Shown one piece after another: positions 46,799-56,430 of a stretch of 64,000 nucleotides of DNA (within the stretch, counting starts at the first letter, position 1; every line of letters begins with the position of its first letter). Source of the stretch: an uncultured Clostridia bacterium. Its GTDB lineage: Bacteria > Bacillota > Clostridia > Oscillospirales > Oscillospiraceae. The notes beneath the pieces are model-generated. The model saw nothing but the letters and a program-made list of their open reading frames with translations. It was not told where the DNA came from and made no database searches. The stretch lies in contig CAMZIO010000002.1 of the NCBI GenBank assembly GCA_947307255.1, positions 1 to 64,000 on the forward strand. The letters are read 5' to 3'. Made by a program: the position numbers and the translations under genes.

Positions 46799-47332
46799 GT
46801 GGAATCCACCACAAAACCGGGGAAGCCGAACACTGACGCAGCATCCGCTTCCCGTCCGGCTAACACCACGCCGGCTGCCTCTACTTCAACGAACGCCGCC
46901 TCGTCAGATCGGTGCGGTATGGGCAGCGGTATGCTGCCTGCGTGCGCACCGCTGGCGTTTCCTTATGTACCGATGCAGGAGAACAATCCCGACCGCTATT
47001 CCCAGCAGGACGCCATGCGCGCCGGTACCCTGTTTCCGGGGCTGCATCTTCCCTTCCATCAGGAGCTTGACACACGCTTCCCGGCGTCGAATACTGCGCT
47101 TTCTGAGTTGATGGCGCTGGATTTTGCCGTCGATGAGCTTGGTTTATATCTCACGACGCATCCGAATGACGCGGAAGTGCTGGATCTTTACTGGTCGTAT
47201 ATCCGCCTTTCCCGCGAGGGGCGTGAAAAGTACCAGCAGATGTATGGCCCGCTGCTGCAGACCGATATCACGCCGCAGGAGTACAAGTGGCTCAAAGACC
47301 CATGGCCCTGGGATGTAGGAGGGGATCGCTGA
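46799..47332 (+). CDS. cotJA-cotJB: Spore coat CotJA-CotJB fusion protein
   Basis: CotJA-like PLAFPYVPMQ...GTLFPGLHLPF, then CotJB-like LMALDFAVDELGLYLTTHPNDAEVLDLY...YGPLL...WLKDPWPWD in one frame. Confidence 0.82.
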   Translation: MESTTKPGKPNTDAASASRPANTTPAASTSTNAASSDRCGMGSGMLPACAPLAFPYVPMQENNPDRYSQQDAMRAGTLFPGLHLPFHQELDTRFPASNTALSELMALDFAVDELGLYLTTHPNDAEVLDLYWSYIRLSREGREKYQQMYGPLLQTDITPQEYKWLKDPWPWDVGGDR

Positions 47333-47439
47333 TGTTTGTCTATGAAAAGAAACTGCAATATCCGGTAAAGATCAAAACGCCGAACCCCAAGCTTGCTATG
47401 GCGATTATTTCTCAGTACGGTGGACCTTACTACAATTAA
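47332..47439 (+). pseudogene. cotJC: Truncated cotJC (N-terminal 33 codons of the Mn-catalase-like coat protein)
   Basis: ATG overlaps cotJAB stop; MFVYEKKLQYPVKIKTPNPKLAMAIISQYGGPYYN* matches CotJC N-terminus then ends. Confidence 0.8.
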
Positions 47440-47462
47440 CTACTAATGAAGGGAGAATACCC

Positions 47463-47663
47463 ATGAAAACCATGACCACCCTCACCCTCTACGACCGCGC
47501 CTATGAGCGCACCCTGGAGCTCTGGCACGCCGAATCCACGCACCTGGAAGAATCCCGTCGCGCCGGCACGCCACCCGATCCTGATGTGCAGGAGCGCTAC
47601 GATCTTTACAACGCGCAGCTCTCCGAACTCTCCAGCATCCTGATCAAGCTTCGCGGTGAATAA
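47463..47663 (+). CDS. Hypothetical protein, 66 aa
   Basis: gaagggagaatacccATG; MKTMTTLTLYDRAYERTLELWHAESTHLEESRR... Confidence 0.5.
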   Translation: MKTMTTLTLYDRAYERTLELWHAESTHLEESRRAGTPPDPDVQERYDLYNAQLSELSSILIKLRGE

Positions 47664-47664
47664 G

Positions 47665-47699
47665 AAGAAGGCAGCACCACTCGGTGCTGCCTTCTTCTT
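47665..47699. terminator. Bidirectional terminator at the host/phage boundary
   Basis: aagaaggcagcaccactcggtgctgccttctt. Confidence 0.8.
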
Positions 47700-50600
47700 T
47701 TATCCTCCCAGCGACGGCAGGCTCAGCCCGCCCCCTCTGGCATTGCCGAGTTCCTTTGCATCCAGCACCTGCTGGCCGATGCTCCGGCTGTACGGATTGT
47801 TCTTCGCGCTCTTCGACGTTGTCATCAACTGCCACAGTACCGCACTGTGATTGCTCGGCAGTCCCGCATTTCCTCCCAGTGTTGGCAGGCTCAGCCCACG
47901 TACCGCGCCGCCCATGGCGTCGATGGCCGCCTTCACTTCGTCCTGGCTGTAGCTTCCGTTCTGGTTGGCATCATACTCCGGCATGATCTCCTTGAGTTTG
48001 ACGTAGCTCTCCGGCTGCACGCCGAACCTGTGCGCGATCTCGATCTTTTTATACTGATCTTCCGGCATGACCACGCTCAGCGCCTGCATCTGTTTCTCCG
48101 CGCCGCTCACCGCGTCCAGTGCTGCGCGCCACTTCTGCACGTCGCTAACCTCTTTCTTACCTTCCTGCGGTTTCAGTCCGCCTATCCCCTCGGCTACGCT
48201 TACCGCCGTCTTGATATCAAGCCCGGCGTCCTTGTACTCCAGCACCTTCCCGAGATCCATGCCGTCGGCCCGAAGTCTCATCGCCTGCGAAGGGTCCAGC
48301 CCCGCGTCCATCGCTCGAAGCAGCTTCGCGTACTGTGTCGGATTTCCGCCGTCCGTCTCCAGATCGGTCCCCATGACGTACCCCGCCGCGACCTTCGTCT
48401 GCTCCTTGTTCAGCTTCATTCCTGCCAGCGTGCTCAGCTTGTCCGCCGTACCGCCCGCATCCTTGAGCGTCATCACAACCTCGCCAGCCCGCCCGCTGTC
48501 CATGCCGGCGTCGGTCATGGCATCCATACCTTCGCGCTCCTTATCGCTGGCGAGCAGGCCGTAGAATACAATCGCCTTGCCCTTGTCGTTTATGTTGGAC
48601 GACTGCAGGATCTCCCTCTGGCGCTCCGCCTTGCTCTGCTCATCTCCTGCCTTTGCGCTTCTCAGCTCGTCGATCAGGCCATACGCCTCGCGGCTTTTCA
48701 CGCCTGCCGCGGTCAGATCCTCATAGATCGCCGTCTGCTTCGCGCTCAGGCTGTTGAAACCGTTGTTGACCCACTCGCGCGCTGGCTTCAGGCTGCTCTT
48801 TCCGAAAAACAGCGCCCTGGCGATGTTCCCCGCCGTCTCCGCTTTGGAGTTGTTGAACACGGGATACTGCAGCACCTTGTCGCCGTTGCTGTCCATCGAA
48901 TAGCTTCCGCCCTCGATGATCGCCTTCGTGCCTTTCCATGCCTTTTGCAGTTGGTTCCCGCCGAACGGCAGCGCCGCGTAGATCAGCGGCTTGCTCAGCT
49001 CTTTCCCCGCCGTGCTCAGACGCTTCTTTCCGCTCCACTTGTCGTTCACCGCGGCCTTGGCCAGATTCTCCACGTCCGGCAGCGAGCTGCTGATCGGGAT
49101 ACGCCCGCCGCCGAGGATCCCGCCGACCATCGGCAGCTCGTCCACAGCGTTCTTGGCCAGATTGCCCAGCGCCTCATACGTCCCGGTCTTCTCCGTTTTC
49201 AGCGACCTGTCCTCGCCGGTGATCGCTTCGATCATATTGGGCAGTTCATACCCGGTCAGATCTCCAGCCGTTTCGTTCAAAATGCCGATGGGGTCCAGCG
49301 CGCATCTGCGCCCGACGAAATACTCGTAAACGTCGTTGAAAAGGTATGCCCCCAGGAAGTATTTCAGCAGCGTTCCGACGAGCACCGCCATACCTCTTTC
49401 CCTGGCCACCTTCGGCAGATCCTTGAACACCTCGCTGAACTGATTGTTCACCTCCAGCTGGAACTGCGTGAACAGCTTCACAATCGGATTGCTGGACTGG
49501 AACAGCGTCGGCATGCTGCCCTTGCTCCGGTCCGCCATCACGCGCCGGGCGAATGCGTCGGCGTCGTCCATGGCCGCCTGCTCGCTCATGTTGTGCCGAA
49601 GATTCTGGTTGTAACGTGCGCGCACGATGCTGTCCGAAGCAAACCTGTCGATCAGCTCCATCGGCGTGCCCAGCACACCGGAGGCCTTTTGCTGCCAGTT
49701 TTTCACCAGCGGATCCGTCCCGCGCCTGCTCGTCAGAAAGGCCGACCGCTCCGCAAATCCGTCTTTGTTCTTGTAGGCCTGCAGCGTCTGCCACATGCCC
49801 TTGAGGATCTGCCCGCTCTCCAGCTGCGCGTTGGCCTGCGTCAGCGGGATGAAGTTGGTCAGCGCGCTGCCGATGTTGCCCGCGATCATATTGGCGCCCA
49901 CGCGGCTTTCCCAGTTTTTCATGATCGTATAGGCGCGCCGCCCGATCATGGCCTCCATGTTGCGGTCGTACTTGCTCTTCTTGTTGGCCAGCAGGTTGGT
50001 GTACTCCTCCAGCTCGTTGACGAAGTTGCCCAGCTCGAACTTGCCGTGCTCATAGATGGCGTCTATCTTTGTTTGCTTCTCGTCCTCCGTCAGCCGTTTG
50101 TCCTGCAGCACCTCGTCCACCTGCTTGCGGATTCCCTCGTCGCTCGTGCGATAGCGGATCTGCTGCGAAAGCGCGCGCAGGTTCTGGATGTTGTCGGTGT
50201 GGAAAATCACGTCGCCGGCGCCCTGCACGTACTTGTCAAAGCCCTCCACCGCGTCGTACGCCGTGTTGAAGCCCAGGCGCTCCTGCGCGTTTCCAAACCA
50301 TGCGATCCCCGGCTTGAAGGTGTGCGTCAGGCCGTTGATGGTCGTCGGCAACGCGGTGATCTCCGTCGTGATCCCCATCGCCTTTCCAAACTGCGTGAGG
50401 ATTCCGTCGCTGCTCCCCGGCTGGAAGTGCGGGAAGTACCCGTGGCGGTAGTTGATCGGCTCGTAGCCGTTGCGGACGCGCACCTCGTTCATCCGCTCAA
50501 AAAGCTCGTCATAGATGTCGCGGAAGTTCTGCACCGCCTGCTCGATCTTGGCAAAGTCCAGGTTCGGATTCTGCTCCTTCAGGTTCTCCACGATCCCCTG

Positions 50601-53600
50601 CCAGTCGCTCAGCGTCTTGCCGTCCCGCTCGCGCAGGCGGCCGCGGCTTTTCTGCAGCATTTCGATGTTGTCCGTCGCCTCGCCCAGCAGCTGCACGGCG
50701 TGCGCCTCGCTGACCTCGTTGCCCTGTTCGATCTTTCTGGAAAGGTTCATCTTCCGCACGCGGTCGCGCATCTCGTTGAGCCAGCGCGTCTTGTTCGCCT
50801 CGGCCTTATGTACCGGCTCGATGTACGCCTCGGTGATCCGCTTTGCTCCGGCCTTGTCCCGGAACACGTCCTCGATGTTGCGCTCCATCGTTTCGCGGGA
50901 CAGAAGCAGCCCTGCGATCTTGTCCTTCGTATGCCCTGCCTCTCGCAGCATGGCGTCGGCGCTCTCCCGCCGCGCGGCGCGGATCGAGCGCTTGAACTCG
51001 CGCAGCTGCTCAGCGTATTGCTCATACTCCCTCTTCGCCTCATAGACCTCGCGGATCCCCTTCGCGTTGCTGTCTCCCGGCAGGGACTCCGGTGTGATCT
51101 CGCCGCGCAGCAGCCTGCCGACCAGCAGCTCGTCGCTCTCCGTCAGCAGGTTGCGGCTCACCGCGCGGTCCACACCGCGCCGCAGCTGCTTCACCTGCTT
51201 CCAGGTCTCTTTCGCCTCGGCCACAGTCAGGATCTTCTTTTGCGGCTTCTCCGCTTTCTTATCCGCGTCATAGCGGCGCACCGTGCGCAGCTCCGTCAGC
51301 GTCTGGTTCACCGCCTCGGCAAAGTCGTTCTTTGCCCACGCCTTGAAGTCCTTGCCGTTCTGCTCGTCCAGCGTCTTCTCCACGCGGTCTGTGCTCTGCG
51401 ATACCTCCAGCATTCGCCGCAGCTGATCCGCCGGGCGCGTGATATCCGCCGGGAACATATCCGGCGCCATGTCCTGCAGCTGCTCATAGGCCACGTCCAC
51501 CGGAAGCCCGCCCGAATTGACGATCTTCAGCCTCCCCGTTGCACTCCTGCGCCAGTCTCCCCAATCCGTGAAGTCGGCCTTGTCCGTCTCGCTGATCGTT
51601 ACCGCCGTCGTGCGCATCCGGTTCCGGACCTCTTTGTACGTGTCATACATCTCGCTGTCCACGATCCGCCCCTGCTCCCAGGCTGTCTCAAACAGCCGGT
51701 CCACGGTCTCCTGCGAAACGCTGCCGCTTTGCAGGTACTCGTCGCTCATTTCCCGCACCATGCCCTGCAAATAATCCCGCCGCGCCCAGCTTTGCACGTC
51801 CAGCGCACCGCTGATGCGCCGCAGCATGGCATTCTCCGTGCGCTTGAGATAGTCCCTCGCCTTTTGCGGCAGCGTGTCGCGCACATTCTCCGCGGTCTCC
51901 TGCGCGCTGTCCTCGATGCTGAACGCCTTCTTCCCGCCGTCCTCCATGCCCAGCTGCCGCGCAATCTCGCGCTGGAACGGCGTGCGGGTATCCGTTTTCT
52001 CCAGTGTCGGCAAACTCAGCCCTCTTACATTTTTCTGTTTAATTTCCTTGACATCTTGCCCGCTGTCTGGTACAGTATCGCCAGAGACCAGCGGCTCTGG
52101 ACGGCTTTTCTTGGCTTCGGCCAAATCAGTCACGCGACGCTGGTCTTGTTCTGTGTAAATGCGATGTACCCAAAACAAATTGCGTTGCGGGCTTTGCCGA
52201 ATGTCAATATAGACCGGATAGGTTTCTCCTCCAATCTGCACGTCAGCCTTGATATAGCTGTACGTCAGATTGGAGTTTTGATTATGTTCATTAGCCTGAT
52301 CCAGCGCTACAATTTTGCCGTTTTCAATAATCTCCGGCAGCATCCTTGCCGCAGCCAACTTCAGCTCTTTGATTTTCCTCGGAAGCGTTTCGTACCTGTT
52401 TCCTCTTCCGAACGTCTCAAAGATGCCTCGCTTGCTGATTTCAACGTTTCTGCCGGTCGCGTTGTTGGTGACTATCCTGCGCCCATCCGGTCCCAAGATA
52501 CCTTCGTTTTTCAGCGTGTCAAAAACCTGGTTCTGAACGTGAACGTAATCGTTCACCTTTTCGATCCCGAAGCCCTGCAGCAACTGTTGCGCTTCCTCGT
52601 CGCTGATGCTGTACTCCCTCAGCATAGACACGTCGTTCAGGCTCTCGTCCTCCTCCAGTGCGTCCATGGCTTCGTTGTATTCCTCCTCGGTCAGCTCCCC
52701 GGCCTCCAGACGTGCCGCCAGATCCTCGCGGCCCCGGTTTACCTGCTCGTTCACCCGCCCGGCCTCATAGTTCCCGCGCGTCTCACTGAGCGCACGGCTG
52801 TAAAGCTCCCGCGTCCGCCGCAGGAAGGCGCGCTCCTCCGCGTTCTTGTTGCCCAGCTTGGCCAGCAGTGCGTCGATCACGTTCAATATCCGCTCGCCGA
52901 AGCTCGGCTCATAGGCCACGATCTCCCGGATAGCTGCCTCGTCCGTCAGCAGCCTTTTCTCCACGAACTCGGCCACCAGCTCCCGCTCCGCGCTCTCCCG
53001 GTCCAGCGTAACGCCGTGGCGCGCGTAGCTCTCCTGCTTGCGCGTCAACGCCTGCGCAAGGTCCTCCTGCCCGCCGATGCGGTTGAGAATCATGCTCTTG
53101 ATCCGCGCGTAATCCGCCGCGCCCTCCAGTGTGTGCGTCAGCTCGTGCCCCACGATCTGTGAAACGGCGTTGCCGCTGTTCACGTTCACGTAGATCTTCC
53201 CGCTCTTTCGATCGAAGTAACCGTTCTCTCCGGCGTCGCCCTGATAGAATACGACCTCCCGGCCGATGGCCTCGCTCAGCCGCTGCACGCGCTCCGTGGT
53301 CTCGCGGTCCACGTTCAGCACCCTTGCCGACCATACGAAATCCGTCTCCGGTTCCATGCCCATCTGCCGCGCGACCTCGCGCTGGAAGTCCGTGCGGTTA
53401 TCCTGCCTGTTCTGGGCTTGTGCCGTCTCCCCCTGAAAATATCTCCCAAGGTTTGGAAACTGCTGAGCATCAAAAGGCTTTGCCTGCTGCGCAGTCTCCG
53501 TCTGTGCCGTCTGCGGCTCCTGTGCCGCCGGACGGTTTTTTTCATTTTCTGCAGAAGTCTCCGGCGCTTTATCCGTCTGCTGAATCCTGCGCGCCTCGTC

Positions 53601-55028
53601 CGTCGCCTGCCGCAGCAGCACGCCCACCTCGCGGTCGCTCACGCTCTCGCCGCGCGCAATCTTATCCTGGATGATCTGCGCGCTCTTGCTCGTTTCGTCG
53701 CCCATGCCGAGACCCATCTGCACCAGGTCGTTGAGCATCCCCTGCTGCTTGATCGCCGCGCCGGTCTCCTGGTATGCGCGCTCCAGCTTCGCCTTTTGTG
53801 CCGTGCTGTTCACACCGCTTGCGGCCAGCGCCTGCCCGCCGCCGAGCACGCCGCCGACCACCGCGCCGCCGGCATACTCCTGTGCGGACGTCCGCGGGTT
53901 AAGCACTGCGTTCTCGTCCGTCAGCGAGGCGATCGGATTCTTTTTCCCGTAGGCAAGGTTCTGCAGGCCTCGCTCCACAATGCCCTGCCAGACTTCCTCT
54001 CCGCCCTCCTCGTGCGCCGCTTTCAGCCAACGCTTGAAGGTCATCGGGCCTTCCTTCAGCTCGCCCGGCAGCGTCTCAAGACCGCCGCCTACTTCGATTG
54101 CTGCGTTGCCCAAACCGTTTGTGAGCGCGTAGAGCGACGCCTGCATCTCGCTTGCACCGTCCTCCTTTGCCTGTGCATAGCTGTTTCCCGCCGTCTGCAG
54201 GAAGCTCGTCCAGTACTGTGGATTCTTCGCGTAACTCATGGCAATCTGCCGCACGCTGTTGAGGATCGTTGGGCTCGCCTGCGCCGCCGTCGACAGAGCC
54301 TCCAGCCCTTGTCCGCCCAGGCTCATGCCGCCGCTCATGAACGCGCTGACCGCCTGCGGGATCGCCGCCACCGTTGCCGCGCCGTATCGGTCGAGGAGTT
54401 CTGCCGCCTTACCGCCTTTTTCGATGTTTTCCGCGTACTTTTTTTCTGCCGCCTGCTGCTCGCGTTTGATTCCCTCGTTCCACTTGTAAAAAACGCCGTG
54501 CTGCTCCTGCAGATCGTCAAGACCGGTCAGCGCCTCCGGAACGGCAAAGAGCGCCTTTTCCAGCCACGACAGCGTTTCGGACATACCGCGCGCTGCACTT
54601 GTCGTGCCCTTCTCCGCCATTCCTGCGAGGAGCTTCCCTGCAGAAAAGCCCGTCCCGCTTTTCTGCTGCAGCGCACCGCGGCGCGGGTCAATTCGCCGCG
54701 CACGTTCCCGCGCCGTTTCTTCTTCGCCCCCGCCGACCGTCTCCGTCTCTGCCGTTGGCTCAATCACACGCTCCCGCGCATAGGATTCCTGTTTCTTGCG
54801 CTGTTCTATCTCCGCCGCCCGCGCGCGCAGGCGGTCTCTCGCACTCGTTTCCTGCTGCCCCTGCATCCGCTCTACCGTGCGCGCCGCGTCCAGCAGATCA
54901 AGCATCTGGTTTCGCTGCTGCCTCTCTATCTCCGGCTGTGCTTTAATCTCCGGAAGGGCAGCGGCGCGCCGGCGCAGACGATCTCTCGCTGTGCCGGCGC
55001 CGTTATTGTTGAAATATCCCAGTGGCAT
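47700..55028 (-). CDS. 2442-aa phage polyvalent/internal virion protein with HExxH metallopeptidase domain
   Basis: Single 7.3-kb frame; IVGHELTHTLEGAADYARIK; central low-GC domain; Gln/Ala-rich linkers; C-terminal DANQNGSYSQDE loop. Confidence 0.75.
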   Translation of the reverse strand: MPLGYFNNNGAGTARDRLRRRAAALPEIKAQPEIERQQRNQMLDLLDAARTVERMQGQQETSARDRLRARAAEIEQRKKQESYARERVIEPTAETETVGGGEEETARERARRIDPRRGALQQKSGTGFSAGKLLAGMAEKGTTSAARGMSETLSWLEKALFAVPEALTGLDDLQEQHGVFYKWNEGIKREQQAAEKKYAENIEKGGKAAELLDRYGAATVAAIPQAVSAFMSGGMSLGGQGLEALSTAAQASPTILNSVRQIAMSYAKNPQYWTSFLQTAGNSYAQAKEDGASEMQASLYALTNGLGNAAIEVGGGLETLPGELKEGPMTFKRWLKAAHEEGGEEVWQGIVERGLQNLAYGKKNPIASLTDENAVLNPRTSAQEYAGGAVVGGVLGGGQALAASGVNSTAQKAKLERAYQETGAAIKQQGMLNDLVQMGLGMGDETSKSAQIIQDKIARGESVSDREVGVLLRQATDEARRIQQTDKAPETSAENEKNRPAAQEPQTAQTETAQQAKPFDAQQFPNLGRYFQGETAQAQNRQDNRTDFQREVARQMGMEPETDFVWSARVLNVDRETTERVQRLSEAIGREVVFYQGDAGENGYFDRKSGKIYVNVNSGNAVSQIVGHELTHTLEGAADYARIKSMILNRIGGQEDLAQALTRKQESYARHGVTLDRESAERELVAEFVEKRLLTDEAAIREIVAYEPSFGERILNVIDALLAKLGNKNAEERAFLRRTRELYSRALSETRGNYEAGRVNEQVNRGREDLAARLEAGELTEEEYNEAMDALEEDESLNDVSMLREYSISDEEAQQLLQGFGIEKVNDYVHVQNQVFDTLKNEGILGPDGRRIVTNNATGRNVEISKRGIFETFGRGNRYETLPRKIKELKLAAARMLPEIIENGKIVALDQANEHNQNSNLTYSYIKADVQIGGETYPVYIDIRQSPQRNLFWVHRIYTEQDQRRVTDLAEAKKSRPEPLVSGDTVPDSGQDVKEIKQKNVRGLSLPTLEKTDTRTPFQREIARQLGMEDGGKKAFSIEDSAQETAENVRDTLPQKARDYLKRTENAMLRRISGALDVQSWARRDYLQGMVREMSDEYLQSGSVSQETVDRLFETAWEQGRIVDSEMYDTYKEVRNRMRTTAVTISETDKADFTDWGDWRRSATGRLKIVNSGGLPVDVAYEQLQDMAPDMFPADITRPADQLRRMLEVSQSTDRVEKTLDEQNGKDFKAWAKNDFAEAVNQTLTELRTVRRYDADKKAEKPQKKILTVAEAKETWKQVKQLRRGVDRAVSRNLLTESDELLVGRLLRGEITPESLPGDSNAKGIREVYEAKREYEQYAEQLREFKRSIRAARRESADAMLREAGHTKDKIAGLLLSRETMERNIEDVFRDKAGAKRITEAYIEPVHKAEANKTRWLNEMRDRVRKMNLSRKIEQGNEVSEAHAVQLLGEATDNIEMLQKSRGRLRERDGKTLSDWQGIVENLKEQNPNLDFAKIEQAVQNFRDIYDELFERMNEVRVRNGYEPINYRHGYFPHFQPGSSDGILTQFGKAMGITTEITALPTTINGLTHTFKPGIAWFGNAQERLGFNTAYDAVEGFDKYVQGAGDVIFHTDNIQNLRALSQQIRYRTSDEGIRKQVDEVLQDKRLTEDEKQTKIDAIYEHGKFELGNFVNELEEYTNLLANKKSKYDRNMEAMIGRRAYTIMKNWESRVGANMIAGNIGSALTNFIPLTQANAQLESGQILKGMWQTLQAYKNKDGFAERSAFLTSRRGTDPLVKNWQQKASGVLGTPMELIDRFASDSIVRARYNQNLRHNMSEQAAMDDADAFARRVMADRSKGSMPTLFQSSNPIVKLFTQFQLEVNNQFSEVFKDLPKVARERGMAVLVGTLLKYFLGAYLFNDVYEYFVGRRCALDPIGILNETAGDLTGYELPNMIEAITGEDRSLKTEKTGTYEALGNLAKNAVDELPMVGGILGGGRIPISSSLPDVENLAKAAVNDKWSGKKRLSTAGKELSKPLIYAALPFGGNQLQKAWKGTKAIIEGGSYSMDSNGDKVLQYPVFNNSKAETAGNIARALFFGKSSLKPAREWVNNGFNSLSAKQTAIYEDLTAAGVKSREAYGLIDELRSAKAGDEQSKAERQREILQSSNINDKGKAIVFYGLLASDKEREGMDAMTDAGMDSGRAGEVVMTLKDAGGTADKLSTLAGMKLNKEQTKVAAGYVMGTDLETDGGNPTQYAKLLRAMDAGLDPSQAMRLRADGMDLGKVLEYKDAGLDIKTAVSVAEGIGGLKPQEGKKEVSDVQKWRAALDAVSGAEKQMQALSVVMPEDQYKKIEIAHRFGVQPESYVKLKEIMPEYDANQNGSYSQDEVKAAIDAMGGAVRGLSLPTLGGNAGLPSNHSAVLWQLMTTSKSAKNNPYSRSIGQQVLDAKELGNARGGGLSLPSLGG

Positions 55029-55038
55029 ACGCTCCTCC

Positions 55039-56430
55039 TTACTTAAGCAGGTTCAGGTTCATCCCATTCTTCTGTTGATTCGCTCCGCGCACTGTGCGCC
55101 GATAGATCGGATCGCCCTTGCTGTCCGTCCCTACCATCTCGATCATACCGAGCGCCTCCAGCTTCTCCGCGTCGTCCCAGCTCACCGTACCGTATCCCGG
55201 CACGCCAACCTCATTGCGGCTTCCGCCGGTCGTGTTCCCCGCATATCCCGCCGCACGCAGATCCGCTTCCGTGTAACCCATCGCCAGCAGTTGGGAGATC
55301 ACTTCACTGCTGTAATCTCCGGCCTGAAACCGTGCCACCGGGTCGTCTGCGGTTGCTCCTCCGCTGTTCGCTGCGTTCCCGGAGGATCTTCTGCCGCTCC
55401 CGCCGCTGCCTCCGGACAGCTTGGCCGCCGCCTGCTGCATCTGGAATTCCCGGTATGCCTGATCCGCCGTCGGCGTCCCCGCCGCGAGGCCCAGCGCGTT
55501 TGCGCCGCTATCCGGCACGTAGCCGGAAAGCTGGTAGAGGGCCAGCGCGTTGTCAAACGCCTGCTGATCCGCCGCCTGTCTCGCCTGCTGCGCCGCCATA
55601 CCGCGGTTGTAGTCCGTCTCGCTCTGGCCTCTCAGATTGTCCAGGTACGTCTGCATCATGTTGTAATCGTTCAAATACTGATTGTACGCCTGCTGGCGGT
55701 CCGTATTGTACTGGCCAAGCTGATCCAGATACTTCGCATAGTCCATCTGTTCCTGCGTGTTCACGGCGTTCAGGTCGCTGAGCTTCCGGCTGTACTCGTC
55801 GCGGTATCGGTCATACGCCTGCTGATAAAGCTCCGGGATTTTATCGCTCAGCTTCGTCGCGTAGTAGTCTCCGGCCTGCGTCGCCGCATTCACCGCATAG
55901 CTCGACGGTCTCCCGCCGCTGGCTGCGCTTGCCTGGGCAAGCGCGTTTGCTGTGGCCCGCTCGCCCTCGCGCAGATACTGTTTTTTGTAGCTCGCCCAGT
56001 TGGGGTCCTGCTCTTTGCTCCAGCTGAAGTCCGGCCGGTTGAGAATGCTCTCCAACAGCATCTGCTGCTGACTTGCATAGCGATTGTCGTATGTCGGCGC
56101 ATCCGCGTAGGAAAACTGACCGAACGATCCGATTTTCCCCAGCATATCGTCGATCCGGTTTTCGTACAGTCCGGTGGAAATGTACCGGCTTCCGTCGCTG
56201 CCGCCGGTGTAATTTCCGTAGCTCGACCGCAGCCGGTTGGCCGCTTCGTTCGCCAGCAGCCGCTGTTCGTCCGTTTTTGCGTTGTTATAGTCCTGCTTGA
56301 GACTCAGGATACTCATGCCGAATTCCGGGTGCTGCCTGGCAAGATCCAGGTCATAGCTGGAAAAATTCTTCATCAGCCCGGCGCTGTTTGCCGCCCGCTC
56401 AAAGTCTTCGTAACTGTAAGGCATCTTCAA
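55039..56430 (-). CDS. Putative phage virion protein
   Basis: 463-aa Tyr/Gln/Asp-rich protein in the phage structural cluster. Confidence 0.5.
   Translation of the reverse strand: MKMPYSYEDFERAANSAGLMKNFSSYDLDLARQHPEFGMSILSLKQDYNNAKTDEQRLLANEAANRLRSSYGNYTGGSDGSRYISTGLYENRIDDMLGKIGSFGQFSYADAPTYDNRYASQQQMLLESILNRPDFSWSKEQDPNWASYKKQYLREGERATANALAQASAASGGRPSSYAVNAATQAGDYYATKLSDKIPELYQQAYDRYRDEYSRKLSDLNAVNTQEQMDYAKYLDQLGQYNTDRQQAYNQYLNDYNMMQTYLDNLRGQSETDYNRGMAAQQARQAADQQAFDNALALYQLSGYVPDSGANALGLAAGTPTADQAYREFQMQQAAAKLSGGSGGSGRRSSGNAANSGGATADDPVARFQAGDYSSEVISQLLAMGYTEADLRAAGYAGNTTGGSRNEVGVPGYGTVSWDDAEKLEALGMIEMVGTDSKGDPIYRRTVRGANQQKNGMNLNLLK

Noticed and set aside
47847-53162. 1771-aa plus-strand ORF
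   Set aside because: Shadow frame antisense to the 2442-aa phage protein; low-complexity Arg/Leu/His/Val composition typical of the reverse strand of a GC-rich gene.
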